Part shown: one piece after another, positions 9,667 to 20,933 of the stretch | Layout of the letters: each line of letters opens with the position of its first letter | How positions within the stretch are numbered: the first letter of the stretch is position 1 | Source of the DNA: Lophium mytilinum | Lineage: Eukaryota; Ascomycota; Dothideomycetes; Mytilinidiales; Mytilinidiaceae | Reading direction: 5' to 3' | Length of the DNA: 64,000 nucleotides | Assembly: GCA_010093605.1 (NCBI GenBank) | Contig: MU004186.1 | Location: 327,765-391,764, forward strand | Made by a program: the position numbers and the translations under genes | The notes under the pieces: model-generated | Told to the model about the DNA's origin: nothing | What the model saw: only the letters and a program-made list of their open reading frames with translations | The model's database searches: none

Positions 9667-11850
9667 TCAAAATACTAGTCCCAGATCATCTAAACGGAGG
9701 GTATGATCTAACAGCGCGGTACCGGGCGTCCCGTCGGCAACCTCCGCGTTCGCCCCCATATCAAAGAAGTCCTCGTCGATATCAAACAGGCTGAAATCGA
9801 AAGTCCCCAAATCTTCCACATGCCTGCTCCCGAATCTCAACTTATCAAGATGAGCAGGACCGGGATAAAGAAGCCGCATGAGCTCCGCATCTTGCGTGGA
9901 GTCTAAGCTAGTCTCCGGATTCGATACCGGAGAAAACACAAACGCCAAAAGCGGTCCAAGCATTCGTTCATAAACTCCGGCGTGGTTTGATACTTCAGAC
10001 CACCCTTGCGACGCAATGCTGAGGAAGTTCGTTGTGAATATCTTAGTCATGTCGAAGATCTGGCTTGGGTTGTATTTCTGCGTAATACTCGCCTGGCCGT
10101 GCCGGAGACAGAATAGCAGGACCATGGCTGTTTCTAGAGTATGATGCGCCGACATCCAAGGACGGCGGAAGAAGCCAGAGAGGATGTGCTCACGGTGGCT
10201 CCGAGCTGATAGCGCTGCGGCTTCGAAGGCGATCAAGAGGCTCCGCTGTGATGGCATTGGCGTCCTTCCGGACGGTCGGTGAAGCATCGTAAGACCCCGT
10301 GCTAATGCAAACTCTACGAGCTCGCTGTTGGTGGCTTCGGCCTTTGATTTGTCGTACCAGGCTTGAAGCTTTTTCTCCATATTTTGCAACCAATCGTCCC
10401 AGGACATTCCCACGGGCAAGGGTTGTCCTTGAAAATGGATCTGAATCATTTCAGATTGAAGTTGATGATAGTGAATTTGATCTAAGAAGGGCCTTGAGCT
10501 CAGTCCAGTGACACCATCATTCATGTAGGGGAACTGGGTGTTGATGGCGGCATCCGGAATAGAAAGCGGCCTCTGAAGAGCAGCACATACGCTGCGATCG
10601 ATACAATATGCACTCCAGAAGACGCTACGTCTAAGGTTTAAAGTTGTAGTATCCATGCCATGGGTTTCAGGAGACTCTCTATGCAATCCGAGCTCCTGGA
10701 GTCGAAGCGGTTAGCCCTTTGTACTTTACCTCTAGCTGAGATTGCTTGGGAAGAGGTTAAAAAGGACTCACTAATGCCGACCGCATAGCCGCACCTGATA
10801 ATATCCATACATTAGCTGAGCGAGGGTTTATTGTCGCATATAGCAGAATCAGAAGATTCATCTGAATCCCCGTGAAATCTGAGGAGGCATCCGGCTGACT
10901 AGGAAGATGGCGGATCCCTTCTTCGAAAAGCGAAGACGAGAGAGACATGCATCGCGACTCGTGCCCTCCTTTCGCGCTACCAAGCGTGACAGATATCGCT
11001 AAGATCAAGTAGATAACCAGAAATCCGTGGTCAGGCATGACCAAACAGTTCTGAGAGTCTTGTCTACTGATTTGCAGGAAGCTTAACACGTGCCTTAGCT
11101 GGTCCCAGATATCTGGCTCGTGCAGAAATGGAAACTGAGGGAGCACTCCCTGTACATACTTCTTGACTAGACTTTGGATGATCTCAATTGGAATGTTGCG
11201 CAAGACTCGCGTCTCAACGACCTGGGCTTGTACAGAGACTGCGTTTGGACTGACGCTATTTCTTTGCAGGTCGTTCACGTTCGTCACAGCCGTGCTCGAA
11301 GATGGAGTGAGGCCCATTCTTACTCTCGAGACTAGATCAGTCAAACCCGATCCGTAGGGCAGAGTAGCAGAAACCATAGATTGCAGCTCTCGACTATTCA
11401 TGATTGAGGAAGTTAAAGGATCCTGTGATGGAACCGGTTGAGGTTCCGCGATATCCAGGGCCCAACGAGGACTACTATCGACAACTGTGCCATTGAGCTG
11501 ATGTCCAGATGAGTCTTGATTGAATTGTAGTAAGATATCAGATGCGTTGAGGGCATCAAGATGACCTCCTTGGGCAAGCTCCGTCTCCAATCGCGCAATC
11601 TCATGCTCGAGGTGCCTTACGATGCTGCGAGGGACCTCGGTGGAAGAAACAGTCACGCTGAAGCCGGTACACGTGGTCTTTGCTCTCAAGCATGGAGTAC
11701 ATGCTGGGAGCTTACGATCACACTGCCTGGTGTTAGTGGGCAAAACTGGGACGCGTCGCGCGAATCTACGAAGAACAATGAACGCACCTTCGTCTTTCGC
11801 CTTCTGCATCTCCCACAGCTGAGCACACTCCTCGAACACTCGGTGGACAT
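9667..11850 (-). CDS. Zn2Cys6 transcription factor with fungal-specific domain (cluster regulator 1)
   Basis: Three exons, 11850-11788, 11722-10772, 10695-9667, encode 680 residues. The first intron interrupts the DNA-binding domain. With it removed the binuclear zinc cluster is perfect: SCGRCRRRKTK joined to CDRKLPACTPC and on to KTTC, i.e. C-x2-C-x6-C-x6-C-x2-C-x6-C. This decided both the start (ATG at 11850) and the acceptor. A short linker and a helix (IVRHLEHEIARLETEL) that may be a coiled-coil dimeriser follow. The middle-homology region includes LRRSVFWSAYCIDRSVCAAL. Such proteins bind CGG repeats in the nucleus and commonly control the genes around them. It is divergent from the M20 amidohydrolase gene, so autoregulation with that gene is possible. 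Confidence 0.9.
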
Positions 11851-12675
11851 TGTTTTTTACGGACTTCACCGCCATCAAGCCCTGCGCATCCATCATCGCG
11901 GAGAGGTAGGGAGAAGTACGAGGTGGAGTCTCGGGTCGCGCAAAACGGTCCGAAAGCTGCGGTGCCTGACTCAGGTCAATTGCAAGGCTTATCAGCAGCC
12001 CCGGCTTGACTCCCGATCGGCCCTTTTGTATGGATATGGAAAGGGGGCTAGAGCGCTGTTCTCCGACGACATTGTTCATTCCTCCATGTCACGCGTACCC
12101 TCTCCAATCTGGTCGTGTTGGAGAGGAAACGACGTGTCGAGACACCTCAACAGCGGCAAGGCAGTATGCACAGACTGCAATAGTAGAAAAAAACTACGTT
12201 GGTATATGATGGGAGCCAGATCATGCCGTGACACATGATAGGGCATCGAGATTATCATGAAGCGTTATATCATTACCCTCTTCACGCCAGTCTGATTCCA
12301 CTTGGTAAGCCTCAAAGACAGTATCGTCTCATTTTTACATTGCTCTCATTATGGTGGAATGCGAGTTCATTCACTTATACTCGTAATCGACGTCGCTCTA
12401 CAGCTTTGATGTCTAAAATGATGGACTAGCATCTACTTGTTGAGGGAGCGCTGCCGCAATTGGGTCTTCGTGTCTTTATGCAGGGTCTCCAACGGTACCG
12501 CTCTTCTCCGGGAGTGCCCTGGAGGCCTCGGTGCCACTCATAAAGGAATGAGGACTAGTCAAGCGGTTACGGTCATTCTCCGATCGCGGAGTGTCCATCT
12601 TTGCTATCCAGAAATACTCACTCACTCAAAATTTCGTTCTGAGATTCATTGTTCTCATCCTCTCATCATTTCATC
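11851..12675. promoter_or_regulatory. Divergent promoter, regulator 1 / M20 amidohydrolase
   Basis: About 825 bases between two outward-facing starts. A reverse GATA-type site (TTATCA, 12252-12257) is present. No RNA gene or extra protein gene is supported. Confidence 0.4.
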
Positions 12676-14449
12676 ATGGCTACCTATGAGGCCGTCGAAC
12701 GAACAGCTAGCATCCAACTACCAACTCTCTCTTCAAGGTATGAGCCTCTACAGACCAATGCCTTGCGTACAAATGCAACGCTAGAAGCAGCATGTGCTTG
12801 GGGGAAGTGAGTATATCATCTTTCAAGTCTAATATCTCTATTGACACCATGTCCAGTACTCCAGACGGCGGCATGAGTATGTCTCTTCCCCCTAAACCAG
12901 CCCCTCAAACCGTCATAAAATGACGGGCCATGAGTCTATGCCTACCCGGTCGCCACTGCTTGGACTACTCCAATGAGTCTCAAATTTCTGAACGCGATGT
13001 CAAGCTCCCAGCATTGCAATTAAGACTGCTCTTCGTTCACCGGCTATTGACTAGCTGAGCTCCTCCTCCCAGTAGCAGCCAGTGAGCAAAGTTGGAGCCA
13101 AGCAGTGACAACTCCATATGCCCAGACTCACGGCCGAGTACTGTAACCCAAACACTAACACTACAAAGACCGCCTCGCCTCCAACGACGACGACAAACGC
13201 GTCCGAGACTGGTTCATCGCCGAAACCTCCAAATTCGGCTGCCACCACAAGATCGACGCCATGGGCAACATCTTCGCCATCCGGCCCGGCCAAAACAACG
13301 CCCTCGCCCCCATCGGCCTCGGCTCCCATCTCGACACCCAGCCCACTGGCGGCAAATACGACGGCATCCTCGGCGTTATCTCCGCCATGGAAGTTCTCCA
13401 GACCATCCACGAGAACAAGATCACCACCTACGCGCCCCTCGCCGTCATCAATTGGACGAATGAGGAAGGCGCCCGCTTCCCGCCCGCGATGCTGTGCTCG
13501 GGTGTCTGGGGTGGGGCGTTCACGACGGAGTACGGGCACTCGCGGACGGATCCGGAGGGGCTGACGTTGAAGGAGGAATTAGAGCGGATTGGGTATCTGG
13601 GGGAGACGGAGTGTTCGTTTGAGAAGAATCCGTTGACGGCGCACTTTGAGGTGCATATTGAGCAAGGGCCGGTGCTGGATCAGGCGGAGGAGGCGGCGGC
13701 AGTGGTGAAGGGGGTGCAGTCGATTAGGTGGTACAATGTGGGCTTGGTGGGGAGGGAGGCGCATACGGGGACGACGCCGATGAATAGGAGGAGTGATGCG
13801 TTATTGGGTGCTGCGAAGATGATTGTAAGTGTACTGCGAGGGTGTTTGGAGGTGGTTGCTAATTGACGAGAATAGGTTGAAACCAACCGCTTCGTCACGG
13901 AAGGTGAAGTAGCTGCTCGAGGTGGCCGTGCCACGATCGCTGTGATCAACTCGTCGCCGCAGAGCATTAACACTATTGCCGGCCATGTGGATTTCGGACT
14001 CGACATCCGAGCACCTGCAGATTCCGACGTCGAGCTCATTGAGGCAATGTGCCGTAAAAGGTTCGCGGAAATTTGCGACGAAATCGGCCTCGAAATGACA
14101 TTCGACAACTTCTGGGTCTCACCCGCGGTGAACTTTGATCCTACGATGATCGAGTGCGTGAGGAGTTCTGCGCGAGAGATTGGATGCACGACGGAGCTGG
14201 TGAGTGGCGCAGGACATGACAGTGTCTACACGAACAAGAAGGTGCCGACTGCTATGATCTTCGTGCGTTGTCGCGACGGTATTAGCCACAATCCGGCTGA
14301 GTACACGAGACCGGAGGAGTAAGCCATTCTATTCCTACTTTGAAAACACTTGCTAACACTTAAAAAGTTGCGCTGCCGGTGCTCAGGTGCTTCTGGGTGC
14401 GTATTTGCGATATGATGATTATCTCAGGAGAGCAGCGGCAAAAATGTAG
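12676..14449 (+). CDS. M20-family amidohydrolase (N-carbamoyl-amino acid / ureido hydrolase type)
   Basis: Five exons, 12676-12806, 12857-12876, 13169-13824, 13876-14318, 14368-14449, encode 443 residues. The 20-base second exon is needed to build CAWGNTPDGGMNRLA, the usual family N-terminus; intron 2 is unusually long (292 bases). Metal-binding residues are H104 and D106 in GSHLDTQPTGGKYDG, E149/E150 in NEEGARF, and His in HIEQGP; GAGHDS lies near the C-terminal part. This is the hydantoinase/carbamoylase branch of M20, which contains N-carbamoyl-L-amino acid hydrolase, beta-ureidopropionase and allantoate amidohydrolase. It would split a ureido or similar C-N bond, releasing ammonia and CO2 or an amine. 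Being convergent with the NCS1 permease gene, it links the cluster to nitrogen-containing substrates. Confidence 0.9.
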
Positions 14450-14680
14450 AGCTATAGATATCACAGTTTCCGTAGCATGGTTGGGGGCCGCGGGTTGATA
14501 ATTATTATCGTGTATTTACTTACAATCAGTCTTTGCATCTTGAAATGGAAAGCTGTGTCAATATGGGGGCATTGAGATAAGAGTAAAGTCATGAAGGAAT
14601 TGTCACTCATTAAAGCGTATGCGCTAATGTGCTCTATGATTTGCTGAAGCTATGTTTAACATCTTTAGTATCTCAATAAT

Positions 14681-16347
14681 CTAACGTCCAATAAACTTCA
14701 ACTCTAGGAAGCGCAGCGGAGCGTATACTATAGCTGCCCAGGACATAGCGAGTGGGATTCCCAACTACATAAAGTTAGCTGAGAGAAATCAACTCTCGTG
14801 AGTGCAAACTTACATCAGCGCCATTACCAACGAGTTTTGCGATGGGACCAGTGTAGTAAGTCTGGTACATTCCCATCACAGCACCTACCCATCCCACACC
14901 GAAGCCGACGAAAGCAGCATAGCCTATAGGCAAAGCCGACTTTACATTCCAGTGGGACCAGTCATAGCCGGACTTGCGACGGAAAATCAGTTGCTCTTCA
15001 ATAGTCATAGCGACCTGTGATAAGTGTCAAAACATGGCATTGGTTGAATAATAATGCGGATGGAACCCACCCAGCCCACAGTCCAATACCCAATAATACT
15101 CAAGAAGTTGATGAAGATCGAGAATAAATGATCACGGCCACCAATTGCGCAGGCAAGATATATGATGACTGTGACTGTGCTCCAGATCGGTTGCGGAACC
15201 TTAGCGAACCACCGTCCAAACATTTGCCAATTGAGAGCAGCCGCGTAGGTTCCCGGGATATTGTTTGCCGTAACGCAGATAGCGAGGATAACGGCGCAGA
15301 ACTTGCCAAAGTTGCCTAGAGGAGCGAAGGCTTCGACGATGAGGGCGCCAACGCCATGGCTTGAGAAAGCAGCAGCGAAGTCCGGGTTGGTCGTGAGTCC
15401 GCTGCCGAGACCGATGCCTAGAAACTCGATGAATAGCTTACCAAACACCATTCCGCATGTTGTCATTGCGAAGACGAGGTATTTGTTGGTCTGAGGTGGG
15501 TAATAAGAGTAGTAGTCGGCTGCTGCGGAGGTCCATCCAAGGGGCCCGGAAGCAGTGAGGAAGAAATAACTCAATCGGTTGCCAGCAAGAACTGCGCCAG
15601 AGCCAGCACTTGATGTGGTGATGTCGAACTTAGGGCCAGCAACGCCGATGAGGATGAACAGTGATATGACAGTTGGTGCCCAGACGTAGCTAAGGAGATC
15701 AGCTTAGCTCCAGAGTTTCACAACATTCGGGAAGCGTGCTCACCTTTCGAACTTATGGAACCACCTGATACCAAAGGTTGCGACAACCCAAGAAATGAGG
15801 GCGCAGACAACAATGCCAGTGATCACAGACATGCCGTGGCCATTGACTGCGCTCAGAATAAGACCTCCAACCAAGCAATCAATGACTCCATAGCCAAGCT
15901 CAATAACTAGATTGAGTAGAACGCAAAGCTTTGAAGGCCACCATCCCATGGTATACTTAGCAATGATCAGTGTTCGCAAGCCTGATTGAGGTCCGAAAGA
16001 AGAGAGGTATCCAGAACACATAGCACCAAATATCGTTCCGAACATGCAACATCTGATCTTCTATCAGCTCAGGCAACATCCTATGTTTGGTCAAATACTC
16101 ACAGAATGGAATCCGTAAAGCCCAATCCATAAGCTACCGGGCCCAATATCCCTAAAGTCATCTGGTTCGCGGTGCAGTTGATCGAAAACCACATGACAAA
16201 CATGTGGACGTAATCGCCAGTCACCACCTTCCTCGCTCGCAGCTCCTCGGGAATTCTTGTGATACCTTGACTCTCGACACCCAAAGCTTTATCAAGTCGA
16301 CCTGCCCACCGTTGGAGTTTGTTCTGTTGAGCAAGGGGATCGCCCAT
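14681..16347 (-). CDS. NCS1 permease, Fcy-like purine-cytosine/N-base transporter
   Basis: Exons 16347-16103, 16052-15744, 15689-15071, 15014-14814 and 14764-14681 encode at least 485 residues ending ELKFIGR. Family marks are the N-terminal RIPEELRARK then MWFSINCTANQMTLG in helix 1, FGTIFGAMCSGY in helix 2, and ASGPLGWTSAAADYYSYYP. About 12 membrane segments are visible. Fcy-type NCS1 carriers import cytosine, purines, or vitamin-like N-heterocycles by proton symport at the plasma membrane. The start is uncertain: the frame stays open upstream to about 16527 without an ATG, so a short 5' exon may exist; ATG 16347 is the minimal start. Five GATA-type sites lie upstream (16521-16669), which suggests nitrogen control. 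Confidence 0.88.
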
Positions 16348-17127
16348 CTCTTCCACGCCGCCCTCGCGGACGCTGGACGATGAAGTGACTGGCTCGACGA
16401 CCTTTTCGTCCTTATTGTAGAGGGATGGAGAAAGTTGACTGAAATTGGATACGATGGAAAATAACTGTTCGCAATTCAAGATTTTCGGTTCGGGTCTGAA
16501 TGTTTGATCCTTCCAGATGTTTATCACTTACTCCGCGGTTCAGATAAATAAGGCGCTAGCGAAGGTGGGCGCGGTACGCCGATCCGATCCTGGAAATGAT
16601 AAAGCATACGACGGGACGGTGCGCTCTTTGGGATTGCTATCTGGGAAGATCAGCAGATTAGAACGATAAAGAGGGCTACAGAGTCATGCTCTACCATCTC
16701 TGATACGCCCGCCTAGCAGAGATCACAGTTCGACGGGTTTGGTGGACGCGGATGTCCGCGCTAATCGGCCCTAATACCCAAACACCGCTCCCATGGTATC
16801 TGGATAGCTTGACAGCCAGATCTGGACCCAAGGCAGTGGTAAACCGGAGTGAGTGCAGGGTGGTTCTAGGCCTTTCTGAAGTATTACAATCTAATACTGT
16901 ATAGTTTCAGAAAATCGTGGAGTGAGCGGGATGCTTCAAGGAAAGTATTGTCCTTTCTGATTGCCGTACCACTATGAGACCCCGGGTAAGTTTCGAGCAT
17001 TCAAAACATAGCCCAGATGCTGTCTTTACAAACCTCGTCACTTGACGCGGTCCAAACATGAAAGAGAAAATAGGTGTGTACGAGCAGTAATGGACTAATA
17101 TCATCCTAGTAGTGCAGTATCGCGTTG
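16348..17127. other. Intergenic upstream of NCS1 permease
   Basis: About 780 bases between the permease start and the stop of the FAD monooxygenase, both genes on the minus strand. It includes the GATA-site cluster and a possible unresolved 5' exon of the permease near 16500-16620. Confidence 0.5.
16521..16669. promoter_or_regulatory. Cluster of five GATA-factor (HGATAR) sites upstream of the NCS1 permease
   Basis: Seen directly: TTATCA 16521-16526, AGATAA 16542-16547, TGATAA 16597-16602, CTATCT 16637-16642 and CGATAA 16664-16669, i.e. five HGATAR matches within 150 bases on either strand. In fungi this motif is bound by AreA/NIT2-type nitrogen regulators. Binding here is inference. Confidence 0.5.
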
Positions 17128-18557
17128 CTATACCACTTTTGTTACTTGTGGGATAGAACTTGCCGTAGAGACTTTCGAGTCATCCGATGCGTCAACAGCA
17201 CTCAATCTACTTGAAAGCTCCGCTAGAAGGTCGTACTCCATCACCCACCGCATACGTTCTGCTACAGCCCCTGGCGAAAACTTCTGACTCCAAAGTTCTT
17301 CTGGAATATCTGCACTCGCTAGCTTCCCCGTCTCGTAGCTAGTCTTCGTGATCTTATCCGTTCGCGGCTTTCGAAGATCTTGGAAAAATTGAAAGGCACT
17401 TTCTGTGTCTGCTGATTGCCAATTGCTCATGACTTGTGCCAGTGCAAATCCGGATTCGATTGCCATACAAGCTCCTTGACCTAAATGCTGTTAGCGAACG
17501 TCGCGTGCACATACTACGTTGTGAAAAAGGATCCTACCTTGATGTGGAAGAGTCGAGTGAACAGAATCACCAATTAAGATTATGCCAGATTTCTGCGAGC
17601 TTTGCGCTGAGTACCACTTAGGCGTCGGGTCTCGAACATATAAAGTCTGTTTCAGGATTTTGCCATCCTCTGCTCCTTTTCGTAGGCCATGTATGATCTC
17701 TTGGACTGCTGGACTCCAGTCCTTGACGTGTTCGTAAAGATCGTCAACAGGCGCTTTCGCCAGCCAACTCTCGGATGTCCAGCCTTGGAGGGGCTCGGTC
17801 ATGAATCCGATTATACCAACTCGGTCAGTTTTAGATTCTTCATTTCCAATAGGCAGGGTGAGAACATGTCGCTGCGGTCCTCGGAAATTGACCGTTTTCC
17901 GTAAGAGATCGGCGGTTTCCGGAGTCAAGTCATCGTAGGCAACGTAGCCACGATACACCATTTGGCCGGAGTAAATGGGCTCATCGGTGAAGCCAAGATG
18001 CTGTCGCACTTTGGATTTGATTCCGTCGCAACCTACGACGATATCTGCTTTGGATTCCGTTCCATCTTGAAATTTGATCGTGTAACAGTCATCTGCCTCG
18101 TTGCGTTCAATGGCTACTAGCCGCTTCCCCTTGCTTATCTTTGAGTCAGGAACGTTCTTCTTCAGGACCTCTATCAAATGTGCGCGATGAATCTGCCGCG
18201 ATCGAGGCTCGCCAAACTCATCAATCTGTCCCAGGAACTCTCCAGTTCGGTAATGTCGGTACTCCATGTAACTCGGCGGGTCATGAGAGGACTTCCAAAG
18301 CATGTCATCCTTCAAGCCAAAAGCGTCGAGAACACGATTGGCATTGCGAGTGATATTGACACCTGTGAAAGGTTAGTAAAAGTTGTTGAGATTTCGTTGC
18401 CTGACTCTAGAAACTTACCAGCTCCAACTTCGGTGAACTCAGGCGCGGCCTCGTAAAGGTGCACATTTTCTAAGCCAGCATATAGAGCCGAGTTCATGAA
18501 GGCCATTCCTCCAATGCCGCCCCCAATTACCGCTATCCTCTGCCCTCGGAGAGCCAT
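17128..18557 (-). CDS. FAD-dependent monooxygenase (salicylate hydroxylase-like)
   Basis: Three exons, 18557-18419, 18362-17538, 17480-17128, encode 438 residues, normal for class A flavoprotein hydroxylases. The N-terminal ADP-binding motif is IAVIGGGIGGMAF; the second motif VVGCDGIKSKVR (DG motif) and the third LIGDSVHSTLPHQGQGACMA (GD motif) are all intact. These enzymes use NAD(P)H and O2 to hydroxylate aromatic rings, often with loss of a carboxylate; relatives act on salicylate, 6-hydroxynicotinate, kynurenine or urate. In this cluster it could prepare the diol for the LigB-type dioxygenase. The gene is head to head with regulator 2 (357 bases between starts). The usual acidic residue after the third motif is Ser here (IESG), a small deviation. 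Confidence 0.9.
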
Positions 18558-18914
18558 GGCGTGAACGTATTGGTGACAAGAGCGGTGATTTCGAAGGCAC
18601 TTTCGTCGTCAATGTAGGTAAATGTACACCTTTGACGCGCCTGTCGATGGGATTTGATGTGGACATATTGGCTATTGTATGATAGTGATGGAACAGGTCC
18701 TCTTTCAGATGGGCCAGTGGTGTGAGGGCTGAAGCGCTCATCGCCGACGCGACGCTTTTCGGAGAGAAGTGTGCGGGGCGAGAAACGACACCAACTTTCG
18801 ACATGACTCGTGAGAGGCCGGAGGATATCCGACCACCGCATCGCCCCCGCCGCCCTTTCATCAGTCTCACCGTTGTTCTCCGATACAGCTGCTTCGCAGT
18901 CCCCTCGTACATGG
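18558..18914. promoter_or_regulatory. Divergent promoter, FAD monooxygenase / regulator 2
   Basis: The 357 bases separate two outward-facing start codons. An in-frame ATG at 18810 would extend regulator 2 by 35 residues, so part of this stretch may be coding. No operator is assigned. Confidence 0.4.
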
Positions 18915-20921
18915 ATGTCGACGTCAAGAGAGCTTATTCAGCAGCTGCTTTCGACCTGCCAGAGATGTAGGCGATTGAGGAGAAAATGCGATACGCTATT
19001 ACCAGACTGCAGACTGTGCCGCAAGGTCTGTACCCCCCTTAATGGCCATGACTATAGACTGACTTCTTTGCCAAAGGCTGGTGTAGAGTGCTATCATTTT
19101 GACCACGCGCTACAGCAATCGCTACCGCGAGCGTAAGCACCACTTATGCCTCTCATCTCTCGTTTTAACCCATAGTGCAGATATGTTCATTCTCTCCTTG
19201 CCCGTTTAGAGCATCTCGAGGCTGTGAAACGCACCGCTGAAGGACCTTCTGATCAGCAGGATGTCCCACTCCCTGTGCTGCCTGATACTCCATTATCAGA
19301 CAATCTCTTTCCCCATGCATCTCCGTTCCAAACCTCTCCGGTGGTTATTCGAGAACATGCTCCCGATAGCGTCGAGTATTACTCATACTTGAAGAACGAC
19401 CAGATAGACACGTTCGATAAACATTTCATCATACCGTCAGCCGCTGGGAGATCGCGTTTCTTCGGTGCAAGCTCCGTATTTACTATCTCTGTCGAACTCT
19501 ACCATCATGCGATAACCACTGGTCTCCTTCCAGAAGGATCTTTGAGTCTCCCCGTATCACGAGACAATGATGAGATGGAGCCTGTAGAGCCTGTGGCTCT
19601 ACACTTCAACCACCAAGCTCAAGCTGAATCCGTCAGGGAATTGTGCAGATTCTATTTTGTTACCTCGAACGTTTTGTATGGATTCGTGGACGAACATCTG
19701 GCAGCGAATGACATCCAGGCGTATCTTGACCTCAAAGATAATCCCCGTCTGAATCCGCAAGATCTACGAGGCATGGAAGCGCATCAGTACTTCAGGGTGA
19801 GCATGATGTGTGCTATTTCATGCTCCACCCAGGCTCGACATCGACACAAACGGCTTGTAGAGGGTATGGAGTACTACCAAAACGCCCTAGATTGTGTCGA
19901 GGAAGTCACCTCAGAAGTGACCCCATCATCTTTGCAGGCCCTGTTGCTTCTTGCTATCTTCTGCCTCTTCCACCCCCGGAAGGGTGACATCTGGAAATTG
20001 CTTGATTACGCGTGTAGGCTCAGCGTAGAACTGGGTTATCATACCGAGCAGCAAGTGGAACTAGAAACCGAGGCACAGAAAAGGCTGCGTCGGTCGACAT
20101 TTTGGGGTCTCTATGCAATTGAACGAATCGTTGGCCAGCTCTTTGGGCGTGGCTCTGACCTCCCCGAACCTATCATTACGACCGAATATCCGCGCAGCCT
20201 TTCCGCTATCGACAGCATGGATCAAGCCTCTGTACAGCCGATATCGATCGCACATCATTATCGACTGGTTTATCTACGGTCTGAAATATTCCGGGATCTT
20301 TACATGCCCGCAAACCCTCCTCAGTTCGAATTCGACTGGTATCGCGATCGTTTCAGTACGCTTCACCTTTGGCGACAAGAACATCTAGTTTCAGACGATG
20401 ACTTAGCAGGACCCGGAACTATTAGCTGTGACGTTGGCTATAATTCCACGATTTGCTTTTTATTCCAGCCACTGCTGCTTGTCGCGCTTCGGACCACAGC
20501 AACGAAACACGATGGCTCGTCGGTAGACTTGAAAGCTATACCACAGGATAATTACTGGTCAGCTTGCGCATTGATTCGAGCATACGAAAAGGTTATTCGC
20601 GCTCCGGAGAAATCAGTACTAGGCGCGTATCCAATGACGTTCCTCTCTGCACATTACATCTATCTTGCCGGTGTCACATTGATGGCTCATGCTCTACTTG
20701 CAATCGACGGCAGAGTGCCGGTCTTAAAGCCAATGTTGCAGCTTAGAGAGACACCAGAAATTGGCTCACTAGATTTCACCACTCTCTACGAGATCTCAAA
20801 CTCTTGCCTAGTATTGCTTTGTTTTTGCGCGGAAAGATGGACGGGAATGGAAGGGATGCAATATGCATTCAAGAAGCTTGCCGATAAAGTCATTCCTGCA
20901 CTTCTCAGAAGACAGCCTTGA
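18915..20921 (+). CDS. Zn2Cys6 transcription factor with fungal-specific domain (cluster regulator 2)
   Basis: Three exons, 18915-19025, 19077-19132, 19181-20921, encode 635 residues. Splicing of intron 1 completes the zinc cluster: CQRCRRLRRKCD, then PDCRLCRK joined to AGVEC, giving C-x2-C-x6-C-x6-C-x2-C-x6-C. HSLLARLEHLEAV follows as a short coiled coil. The fungal transcription factor domain is visible as LSVELGYHTEQ then RRSTFWGLYAIERIVGQLFG. An ATG at 18810 in frame is an alternative start. It is a second pathway regulator candidate next to both oxygenase genes. Its stop lies only 12 bases from the stop of the converging 2-oxoglutarate oxygenase gene, so the 3' ends must overlap in transcripts. 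Confidence 0.9.
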
Positions 20922-20933
20922 CGACGTGATAGC

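Noticed and set aside
11720-12079. Longer uninterrupted minus-strand N-terminus for regulator 1
   Set aside because: It lacks the first two zinc-cluster cysteines; the spliced model from ATG 11850 gives a perfect motif.
12088-12215. Plus-strand CTDCNSRKK segment resembling the first half of a Zn2Cys6 cluster
   Set aside because: The Cys spacing is off by one, no second half exists downstream, and the strand opposite holds the promoter of regulator 1. Taken as chance.
13118-13564. Plus-strand Ser/Thr/Pro-rich frame and minus-strand frames over the M20 gene
   Set aside because: Shadow frames of the M20 exon, which carries clear catalytic motifs.
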